Shown here: positions 1 to 6,591 of the stretch, piece after piece
Numbering within the stretch: the stretch's first letter is position 1
Layout of the letters: every line of letters begins with the position of its first letter
Assembly: GCA_017383665.1 (NCBI GenBank)
Contig: JAFNWA010000098.1
Span: 1-8,476, forward strand
DNA: 8,476 nucleotides
Origin: Bacteroidaceae bacterium
GTDB lineage: Bacteria > Bacteroidota > Bacteroidia > Bacteroidales > Bacteroidaceae
Direction: 5' to 3'
The notes under the pieces: model-generated
Seen by the model: the letters and a program-made list of their open reading frames with translations, nothing else
Databases searched by the model: none
What the model was told of the DNA's origin: nothing
Made by a program: the position numbers and the translations under genes

Positions 1-629
1 GCCTCACAAAAGGACAATACTCACCTACATCGGTACGCGGTTTCGTAAGCAAGTCATCGCCCTATGGTACGGTCGAAGACCCCTTCCGCCCGGCCGAACT
101 CTGTTTCGGTGCACGCGGCAACTTCTTCGCACGCTGCGTTGCGACAGACATGACAGCTGCAGTAGAGTGTCTGAAAGCAGCTGCACAACACAAAGGAGCA
201 TCAGTAACCGAAGTGTTGCAGAACTGCGTAATCTTCAACAACGGCACCCACGAAAGCGTTTACACCAAAGAAGGCCGTGCAAAGAACGCCATTTATCTTG
301 AACACGGCAAGCCAATGATTTTTGGTGAAAACAGGGAGTTTGGATTGATGCAGGAGGGTTTCGGATTGAAAGTTGTGAAAATTGGCGAAAACGGAATTAC
401 CGAGAATGACATTCTTGTCCACGATGCACATTGCAAGGATACTACCCTGCACTTGAAGCTGGCTCTTATGGAAGGCCCCGATTTCCCGATAGCATTAGGA
501 GTCATAAGAGATGTGGAATCAATAACCTATAACGATGCAGTACATGCACAGATAGAGGAAGTCAAGGCAACGAAGCCATACCACACATTCAACGAACTAC
601 TCGAAACCAATGAGATTTGGGAAATCTGA
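1..629 (+). CDS. korB: 2-oxoacid:ferredoxin oxidoreductase, beta subunit (KorB-like), 3' part
   Basis: The reading frame is open from base 3 to the TGA at 627-629 and gives 208 residues; the start lies upstream of the window. The product resembles the thiamine-diphosphate-binding beta subunit of 2-oxoglutarate (or related 2-oxoacid) ferredoxin oxidoreductase, a cytoplasmic enzyme that oxidatively decarboxylates a 2-oxoacid to its acyl-CoA and reduces ferredoxin. Seen: LTKGQYSPTS at the visible N-terminus, then a segment ending FGARGNFFARCVATD, then GASVTEVLQNCVIFNNGTHE, all in the order expected for the C-terminal two thirds of KorB. The thiamine-diphosphate motif (GDGD...N) and iron-sulfur cysteines would lie in the missing N-terminal part. 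The usual length is about 330-345 residues, so roughly 130 are missing. An alpha subunit gene is expected just upstream. An internal ATG at 150 is not the start, because family-like sequence continues before it. The exact 2-oxoacid substrate is inferred. Confidence 0.88.
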   Translation, partial: LTKGQYSPTSVRGFVSKSSPYGTVEDPFRPAELCFGARGNFFARCVATDMTAAVECLKAAAQHKGASVTEVLQNCVIFNNGTHESVYTKEGRAKNAIYLEHGKPMIFGENREFGLMQEGFGLKVVKIGENGITENDILVHDAHCKDTTLHLKLALMEGPDFPIALGVIRDVESITYNDAVHAQIEEVKATKPYHTFNELLETNEIWEI

Positions 630-636
630 TAAATCG

Positions 637-690
637 GATACGACAAAGAGCGGCGATTGCCGCTCTTTGTCGTATCATACTCTTTTCTTT
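637..690 (+). terminator. Rho-independent terminator of the korB-like gene
   Basis: A perfect 18-bp inverted repeat (637-654 pairs with 659-676) with a GATT tetraloop begins 8 bases after the stop codon. It is followed by a T-rich tail (TCTTTTCTTT at 681-690). The stem is half G+C at its loop end, so it should fold strongly. It separates the metabolic operon from the downstream glycan locus. Confidence 0.9.
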
Positions 691-739
691 AAAACATTAT
701 TTTTTTATCATCACGCCACAACATTTTTTCATTAAAATA

Positions 740-770
740 TTTTACCCTATCAATAATTTATGTAATTTTG
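740..770 (+). promoter_or_regulatory. Bacteroidetes-type promoter of the susC-susD operon
   Basis: TAATTTTG at 763-770 matches the full Bacteroidetes -7 consensus TAnnTTTG. TTTT at 740-743 sits exactly 19 bp upstream in the place of the -33 TTTG element (3 of 4 bases). Transcription would start near 775-778, leaving a leader of about 135 nt before the susC start codon. Prediction from consensus only. Confidence 0.6.
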
Positions 771-789
771 ACACCGTGGATAAATTTGG

Positions 790-807
790 ATAATTATATA
801 TAATTAT
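790..807. repeat. Perfect 18-bp AT palindrome in the susC leader region
   Basis: ATAATTATATATAATTAT is its own reverse complement. It lies just downstream of the predicted transcription start and after a 10-bp-spaced direct repeat (TGGATA at 777-782 and 787-792). The composition is only A and T, so chance is a real alternative to a protein-binding site. Confidence 0.4.
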
Positions 808-828
808 AACTTAAATTAACCAAACCAC

Positions 829-852
829 ATGAAGCAGAATATCAAAATTTAA
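829..852 (+). other. Possible 7-codon upstream ORF in the susC leader
   Basis: An ATG at 829 opens a short frame coding MKQNIKI and ends with TAA at 850-852, 58 bases before the susC ATG. It is preceded at 817-824 by TAACCAAA, the same octamer that occurs 12 bases before the ATG of the GH85 gene (6573-6580). It begins Met-Lys, as many signal peptides do. There is no proof that it is translated. It could instead be a chance frame. Confidence 0.3.
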
Positions 853-858
853 ACCAAA

Positions 859-894
859 GGGAATTGTGCAGACTTTTGCAGACAAACAGTTCCC
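859..894 (+). promoter_or_regulatory. Leader hairpin immediately upstream of the susC start
   Basis: GGGAATTGT (859-867) pairs with ACAGTTCCC (886-894) over 9 bp, with one G-U wobble. The 18-nt loop carries GCAGAC twice (868-873 and 878-883); with the preceding T each copy is TGCAGAC. The stem ends 16 nt before the susC ATG and begins 6 nt after the small upstream ORF. There is no T-tract behind it, so it is not a normal terminator. A role in translation or RNA-level control is an inference. Confidence 0.45.
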
Positions 895-910
895 GATAAA
901 AAAACTTTAT

Positions 911-3900
911 ATGAAAATCAAATCATTCGGAAGGTCGCTATTAGCGGCAGCACTCCTTGGGATGGCTCTGACTTTCGTTCCTACTGAAGGTTGGGCCAAG
1001 GTTGCGACAATGCAGCAAAAGGACGGAACCGTCAAAGGAAATGTAGTTGACGAGTACGGGGAACCTATGTATGGAGCAGTAGCCTATGTCGTAGGTACAA
1101 CCAACTCAAACCCTGTTGACTTTGATGGAAACTTTGAGTTACACAATGTAGAAAAAGGATCTGCCATTCGTGTTACTCTCATGGGTTACAATTGTGATGA
1201 CCAAATTTGGAACGGAGGCACGCTCAACTTTGTCATGAAGGAGGAGTCAACAGCCCTTGAAGAGGTCGTTGTAACAGCGATGGGTATCATGCGTAAGGAG
1301 AAATCACTTACATACGCAACACAGCTCATCAAGGCCGACGAGCTTTTGAAGGCACCCGATGCGAACATCGCAAACTCACTCGAGGGTAAGATTTCGGGTA
1401 TCACCATCACCCCAAGTGCCGGTGGCGCCGGTGGTGCATCAAAAATTCTTCTCCGTGGTAACAAATCAATTATGGGTGAGAACGCCCCACTCATCGTTGT
1501 CGATGGTGTGCCAATGACAAACAGCATCCGCAACCAAACAGGAGCAACATCAATGACCACTGGTTCAACATCAGAGGGTAGCGACCCACTTTCAATGATT
1601 AACCCCGACGATATTGAGTCAATGAATGTGCTCAAGGGTGCCAACGCTGCGGCGCTCTATGGTTCACGTGCCGCGAACGGTGTCGTGATGATTACAACAA
1701 AGAAGGGTAAAGAGGGTAAGATGGAGGTTACTTTCACATCCAACACCACATTCGACACTCCTTTGATGACACACAAACTTCAGAATTATTATGGCGGCTA
1801 CAGCTCTGCTAACGGCGCTATTGAAGGTAACAGCTGGGGTGATAAATTGAGTGGCAACGGTACATGGATTCACTCATATGTTCCAAACAAGCAGTTCTTC
1901 AACCAGACAAACAGTGACGGTTCGCAAAGAATGTTGAATGCCTACATGCGCAACTATGCGGCCGATGACATTGCCGACTTTTATGAAACAGCTATAAACA
2001 CTAGCAACTCGGTATCGGTATCAGGTGGTACAGAGAAGATACAGACCTATGCATCTTACTCAAACACATACTCAAAAGGTATGATACCAAACAACAGTTA
2101 TCAGCGTAACACGTTCGCATTCCGCCAGACATACAATCTCTGGGACCGCCTCACAGTTAATGTAAGCGCGAACTACAACCAAGCAAAGACAAAGAACCGC
2201 GTAGGCGGTGGTACTCTTGGCAACCCAATATATCACCTCTACAACACTCCACGCGATGTTGATATGCAGTATTACAAGGAGAACTACAGCGCTCAGGGCC
2301 AGTGGCTATCATCGGGCGACAAGGAGGGAAACGGAGAACAACCAATATGGCAGGATATTTCCGGCAATGGTTCTCTTTTGATGGTGGGTAAAGGTAATGT
2401 TGTGCTCACTGGCCCAATGCAACAATATGCAATACAGATTCCAATGTATAACAACCCTTATTGGTTGACAAATCAAAATCAGGACGAGAGCATTGAGGAC
2501 CGTTTCTCTGCATCATTCGGTGGAACCCTCAAAATCATTGAAGGCCTGAATTTACAAGGACGCGTATCTATCGACCATACTAAATATCAGAACGAGGGTA
2601 ACACCCATGCTTCAACTTGGTACGATACAGGTATGCACCGCTATGGTAGATACTGGCTCAACAAGAGTCGCACAGATGAAATTTATGTTGACTATATGCT
2701 CTCTTATAACAAGGAGTTTGCTAAGGATTGGTCAGTTTCGGCAACAGCCGGTTATGTAGGCCACACACTCAAAGGTAGCAGCAGCAACACTTACATTGCC
2801 GAAACTACCGATTATAATATCAATACAGAGGCTGGATATGCCAACATCATACCAACAGCTATAAACTTGTTCGACCCCAGCAAGGGTGGAGCCGGAGTAA
2901 CAAACAAGAGCACTTCAAGTAATTGGGACCAGGCAGCACTGGCAACAGTTCAGATCGGCTGGAAGGATGTCATATTCATTGATGGTTCATACCGTCACGA
3001 CTGGTACCGTCCGTTCCGTCAGTTCGCTTACCTTGGAACAAAGGAGAGCTACGGTTACTTTGGTGTTGGTGCCAATGCCATATTGAGTGACATTATTAAG
3101 ATGCCCGAGTGGTTCACATACGCAAAATACCGCTTAAGCTACTCCGAGGTAGGTAACTCTATCCCAAATAGCGTTTACAACAAAAAAACCGTGAACAACA
3201 CACAAGGAACAGCATCAATCGACTACACAAACCGTTTCACTCCAATACCAGAGAAAACCAAATCTTTTGAGACAGGTCTTGAGATGCAGTTCCTCGACGA
3301 TTGCTTGAACTTAGACCTCACATACTACAATTCTGCAATGCACAACTCATACCTTGAGATTACCGGAACAAACTCAGGAAAACAAATCGTTAACAGCGGA
3401 GTTATCCGCAACCAAGGTGTCGAGGTATCAATAGGATATGATTGGAAACTCACCAATCATCTGCGTTGGAAGACTAACCTGAACTTCTCTTACAACCACA
3501 ACAGAATTGAAGAGACATACAAAGACAAGTATGGTAACGACCGCGATATATCAACAGACTTTGGTAGCCGCTACCGTTTGTTATACAAGAAGGGCGGCTC
3601 ATACGGCGACCTTTACATAACCGACTTCACCCGCTACAGAGATGATGTATATAAATACACCATCATTGAGAGTGGCCAGGAGAATGGCGTTGATTACACA
3701 CGCGAGGTTGTTAAATACACAACCGACCCAACAGTTGTAGGCGACGACGGCAATGCTGCTACACTTGTTAACAAGGCTGGCGATATATACATCAGCAATG
3801 GTACTCCCAAGCACGGTGGATATGTAACAGCAGCAAGTAACGGTAAATTGCGCCATTACGACAAGGATAATACATACAGCAAATTCATTGGTAACGCCAA

Positions 3901-4438
3901 CAGTCCCTACCAACTCTCTTGGTCTAATACATTCACTTACAAAAACTTCACACTCTATTTCCTTATAAACGGACGCATAGGTGGTAAGGTCATATCTCTC
4001 ACCGAGAGTTATCTTGACCAATGGGGTGCATCGGAGCGCACAGGTGAAGCACGCCGTTATGCTGAGGCTAATAACATCACCGTTACTAATGAGCTTGGCG
4101 AAACAAAGCTCGGTATGTACATAAACGAAGGCCGCGACATTGTTGGCATTAAAGACTACTACTACTATGTTGGTAGCTTTGACGCCGGAAGTTACATCTA
4201 CGATGCAACAAACTTCCGTTTGCGCGAGTTGTCATTTGGTTACACATTCCGTGATCTGTTTGGTCGTGACAAGAATTTGAATTTATCATTTGTTTGCCGC
4301 AACTTGTTCTTTATCTACAAGGATGCTCCTGTTGATCCCGATGTTTCAGTATCAACAGGCAATGGCCTTGGCGGTATTGACGTATTCAATCACCCATCGG
4401 GTCGTTCATTTGGTTTAAACATAAAGGTTAACTTGTAA
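911..4438 (+). CDS. susC: SusC/RagA-family TonB-dependent outer-membrane transporter
   Basis: A 1175-residue outer-membrane transporter that would import oligosaccharides bound by its SusD partner, driven by TonB. Order seen: signal peptide at residues 1-29 (MKIKSFGR, then a hydrophobic run, Ala near the cleavage site); carboxypeptidase-regulatory-like beta-sandwich at about 39-110 (VKGNVVDEYGEPMYGAVAYV); the SusC-type LEEVVVTAMGI segment at 116-126; plug at about 135-270 with LIVVDGVPM (194-202) and the family signature ALYGSRAANGVVMITTKKGK (248-267); then a 22-strand-type barrel rich in Tyr and Asn, ending SFGLNIKVNL. There is no STN domain before the beta-sandwich, which argues against direct sigma/anti-sigma signalling through this protein. 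At 1175 residues it is somewhat longer than the common 1000-1100. The start was set at ATG 911 because the signal peptide begins there; a GTG at 866 would add 15 non-signal residues encoded in a leader hairpin. The gene symbol denotes the family, not starch specificity. Confidence 0.95.
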   Translation: MKIKSFGRSLLAAALLGMALTFVPTEGWAKVATMQQKDGTVKGNVVDEYGEPMYGAVAYVVGTTNSNPVDFDGNFELHNVEKGSAIRVTLMGYNCDDQIWNGGTLNFVMKEESTALEEVVVTAMGIMRKEKSLTYATQLIKADELLKAPDANIANSLEGKISGITITPSAGGAGGASKILLRGNKSIMGENAPLIVVDGVPMTNSIRNQTGATSMTTGSTSEGSDPLSMINPDDIESMNVLKGANAAALYGSRAANGVVMITTKKGKEGKMEVTFTSNTTFDTPLMTHKLQNYYGGYSSANGAIEGNSWGDKLSGNGTWIHSYVPNKQFFNQTNSDGSQRMLNAYMRNYAADDIADFYETAINTSNSVSVSGGTEKIQTYASYSNTYSKGMIPNNSYQRNTFAFRQTYNLWDRLTVNVSANYNQAKTKNRVGGGTLGNPIYHLYNTPRDVDMQYYKENYSAQGQWLSSGDKEGNGEQPIWQDISGNGSLLMVGKGNVVLTGPMQQYAIQIPMYNNPYWLTNQNQDESIEDRFSASFGGTLKIIEGLNLQGRVSIDHTKYQNEGNTHASTWYDTGMHRYGRYWLNKSRTDEIYVDYMLSYNKEFAKDWSVSATAGYVGHTLKGSSSNTYIAETTDYNINTEAGYANIIPTAINLFDPSKGGAGVTNKSTSSNWDQAALATVQIGWKDVIFIDGSYRHDWYRPFRQFAYLGTKESYGYFGVGANAILSDIIKMPEWFTYAKYRLSYSEVGNSIPNSVYNKKTVNNTQGTASIDYTNRFTPIPEKTKSFETGLEMQFLDDCLNLDLTYYNSAMHNSYLEITGTNSGKQIVNSGVIRNQGVEVSIGYDWKLTNHLRWKTNLNFSYNHNRIEETYKDKYGNDRDISTDFGSRYRLLYKKGGSYGDLYITDFTRYRDDVYKYTIIESGQENGVDYTREVVKYTTDPTVVGDDGNAATLVNKAGDIYISNGTPKHGGYVTAASNGKLRHYDKDNTYSKFIGNANSPYQLSWSNTFTYKNFTLYFLINGRIGGKVISLTESYLDQWGASERTGEARRYAEANNITVTNELGETKLGMYINEGRDIVGIKDYYYYVGSFDAGSYIYDATNFRLRELSFGYTFRDLFGRDKNLNLSFVCRNLFFIYKDAPVDPDVSVSTGNGLGGIDVFNHPSGRSFGLNIKVNL

Positions 4439-4481
4439 TCTATTGTTCAACCGGCATTTAAAACTTTTTAAAACATAAATT

Positions 4482-6317
4482 ATGAAAAAGAAACATATTT
4501 TGCTTGCAGGCTTGTTATTTGCAGCAGCCTCAACAATGAATTCGTGCCTCGATTTTGACGATCCCGGTAGCGAGTTGGGCATAAACGATGTTCAAACTGA
4601 CGACACAAAACACACAGGAAATGTTGACTCAATACCATACCTTAAGGAGATAACAGCTGATGGTGCAGCCGAGGCATACGAGACTCTTGTCGATGGACAA
4701 TTTTTCGGTTCAGCCCTTACCGCAATTTACAATATGCGTGGTAGTAAAGGTGGTGAACCTTCCCAAGCTCACGCATATCAAATGCAATATAGCCTTGGAA
4801 CCGATTTGTACGCACAATACTTCACAGTGCCTCACAACGATTTTCCATACTCAGAAACTGTAATGACATCAACATACCACATCAATGATAAATTCATTGG
4901 CGGAGCTTATGGTTGTTACAGCGATGCAAAGTTTGGTATAATTCCGCTACTTCAGCACCCTGCGATAGATTCAATTCCCGAGATAAAGGCAATTTTCTTG
5001 CTCTACTATTGTATTGCTGCTCAAGAGATGGCCGACCTTTCAGGCCCTTTCACATACCTCGAGGATAAAAAGGGAATTGAGGATGTTACTGAGTACAACG
5101 ATGTAAGAACCATCTACTACGGCATTGAGGAAAACCTCAACACCATTGTAGAGTGCCTGAAGCATTTTGACAGTCGCCCAGATGATTATAAGCACATCAT
5201 CAAATCAGCAATGAAGCAATATTGTAAAACCAATCACGCCGAAAATTACACCAAGGATGATTGTATGGATTCATACATCAGATTGGCAAACTCACTCAAA
5301 CTGCGTATGGCAATGCACATCTCGAAGGTAGAGCCTAAAACTGCGCAAAAATGGGCTGAGGAGGCTGTTGCCGGTGGCGTGATAGAAGATGTAGGACAGC
5401 AGCACGGTTTGTTCCCAAAGAACACCGGAATGAATAACTTTGAAAGTCCGTTTGTTATCATCTCTAAAGAATGGCACGATGTTGTGCTATCAGCATCGTT
5501 TGAGAGCCTTTTGATGAGTCTTAATCACCCATATTCAAAATATCTATTCGCCCCCAACAGCGGTGACATAAAAAACAAAAGAACTGGTGAAGTACTACCC
5601 GCTAAGACTCGTATTTGCGGCGTTCGTTCGGGAACACTTGTTGGCAAAGGCCAATACGACCCAGCCACAAACCCATACCTGAACTATTCAGAGTTTGACC
5701 CAACTGTCATCACAAATATTAAAACACCAAAATATTTTATAAAGTGGGCCGAGGTTGATTTCTTGCGCGCCGAAGGTCTAATCCGTGGATGGAAGACTGG
5801 CGATGAGGATGCAGAGAGGGGTGCAGAGTTCTACTACTATCGTGGCATTGACAACGCATTCTTTGAGGAGCCTACCGGTGGTTCGCAGTACACAGCTTAT
5901 GTTGGCGATTATAAGGATTTGCCCGAGGCTATTGATTATATAAGTGTTGACCCATTAGGCGAAGGTCCAGACTGGCAAAGCGTTACAACTATTGGTGTAA
6001 AATGGAACGAGGGCGACAGCCAAGAAACCAAGCTTGAGAAGATTATTACACAAAAATATTTAGCGCTGTTCCCATTGTCTAATGAGGCGTGGACCGAATT
6101 GCGCCGCACAGGCTATCCAAAGTTGTTCCCCGTTTTGAACCCAGATGAGGGCGACGGCAGTATCGAGGAGGGCGACATGATACATCGTATTCCTTGGTGG
6201 ACCGAGGATCCGATAGCAAAAGCTATGATTAAGACAAGCGGTATTCCCGCGCTTGGCAATAGGCCAAATGAGCAAGCTACACGCCTGTGGTGGGATATTG
6301 ACGCTCCTAACTTCTAA
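4482..6317 (+). CDS. susD: SusD/RagB-family surface glycan-binding lipoprotein
   Basis: A 611-residue lipoprotein that should sit as a lid on the SusC channel and capture the substrate glycan. Seen: signal peptide with lipobox-like MNSC (Cys22 as the lipidated residue), followed by acidic LDFDDPGSE, which fits the Bacteroidetes surface-export context. Helical TPR-like segments include YIRLANSLKLRMAMHIS (265-281), KWAEVDFLRAEGLIRGW (421-437) and EAWTELRRTGYP (535-546), all characteristic of SusD proteins, and the C-terminus is Trp-rich (RLWWDIDAPNF). The RLANSLKLRMAM motif suggests the SusD-like branch (Pfam PF12741) rather than the starch-type SusD; this assignment is from memory. The gene starts 43 bp after the susC stop with no terminator between, so the two form one operon. 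The ATG at 4482 is preceded by the A/T-rich sequence usual for this phylum. Glycan specificity cannot be read from the sequence; the neighbouring GH85 suggests N-glycans. Confidence 0.94.
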   Translation: MKKKHILLAGLLFAAASTMNSCLDFDDPGSELGINDVQTDDTKHTGNVDSIPYLKEITADGAAEAYETLVDGQFFGSALTAIYNMRGSKGGEPSQAHAYQMQYSLGTDLYAQYFTVPHNDFPYSETVMTSTYHINDKFIGGAYGCYSDAKFGIIPLLQHPAIDSIPEIKAIFLLYYCIAAQEMADLSGPFTYLEDKKGIEDVTEYNDVRTIYYGIEENLNTIVECLKHFDSRPDDYKHIIKSAMKQYCKTNHAENYTKDDCMDSYIRLANSLKLRMAMHISKVEPKTAQKWAEEAVAGGVIEDVGQQHGLFPKNTGMNNFESPFVIISKEWHDVVLSASFESLLMSLNHPYSKYLFAPNSGDIKNKRTGEVLPAKTRICGVRSGTLVGKGQYDPATNPYLNYSEFDPTVITNIKTPKYFIKWAEVDFLRAEGLIRGWKTGDEDAERGAEFYYYRGIDNAFFEEPTGGSQYTAYVGDYKDLPEAIDYISVDPLGEGPDWQSVTTIGVKWNEGDSQETKLEKIITQKYLALFPLSNEAWTELRRTGYPKLFPVLNPDEGDGSIEEGDMIHRIPWWTEDPIAKAMIKTSGIPALGNRPNEQATRLWWDIDAPNF

Positions 6318-6332
6318 AAAGGTAACTCAATA

Positions 6333-6368
6333 AAAAAGAGTCAGGCATCATGATGCCTGACTCTTTTT
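6333..6368 (+). terminator. Rho-independent terminator after susD
   Basis: A 36-base perfect palindrome begins 16 bases after the susD stop: 6333-6350 is the reverse complement of 6351-6368. As RNA it forms a stem of up to 16 bp with a small TCATGA-centred loop, flanked by A5 on the left and T5 (6364-6368) on the right. Because both arms carry the A/T tract it could work in either direction. It should stop most transcription before the GH85 gene. Confidence 0.9.
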
Positions 6369-6426
6369 CTATGCGAAAAGAATAGCTTTTTTACTTTTCA
6401 GGAAAGCAAATTTATATAATAAAAAG

Positions 6427-6457
6427 TTTGTATTTTAAAAGATTATAACGATATTTG
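6427..6457 (+). promoter_or_regulatory. Predicted Bacteroidetes-type promoter of the GH85 gene
   Basis: TTTG at 6427-6430 is a full -33 match. Exactly 19 bp later GATATTTG (6450-6457) matches the -7 consensus TAnnTTTG in five of six fixed positions (G replaces the first T). Transcription would start near 6464 and give a leader of about 128 nt, similar in length to the susC leader. The region is AT-rich and other partial matches exist (for example TTTG at 6521-6524), so the exact site is uncertain. Confidence 0.45.
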
Positions 6458-6591
6458 CTATATACAATTTGTTGTGCATTGATGCAAGATTGACACATTG
6501 TAAAGCCACTTTTGCAAATATTTGAATTTAGACACAAAGAGTATAAAATTTTAAAATAATTTATTTATAAACTAACCAAATCTTCAACTTT

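Noticed and set aside
866..910. GTG at 866 as the susC start, adding 15 residues
   Set aside because: The added residues (MQTFADKQFPIKKLY) would precede a complete signal peptide, and the codons lie inside the leader hairpin. The ATG at 911 starts exactly at a typical Lys-rich signal peptide.
1186..1644. 152-residue open frame on the - strand
   Set aside because: It is antisense to the SusC plug region, which is strongly family-like. The frame itself has no recognisable motif and no promoter or terminator of its own.
3599..4021. 140-residue open frame on the - strand
   Set aside because: It is antisense to the SusC barrel, with no recognisable features and no start context.
4439..4481. Possible hairpin (TTTAAAA/TTTTAAA) in the susC-susD gap
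   Set aside because: The stem would be only A-U pairs in a 43-bp gap, too weak for a terminator. Co-transcription of the pair is the normal arrangement.
6515..6524. CAAATATTTG palindrome as an operator of the GH85 gene
   Set aside because: Ten bases of AT-rich palindrome are expected by chance in this region and nothing else supports a binding site.
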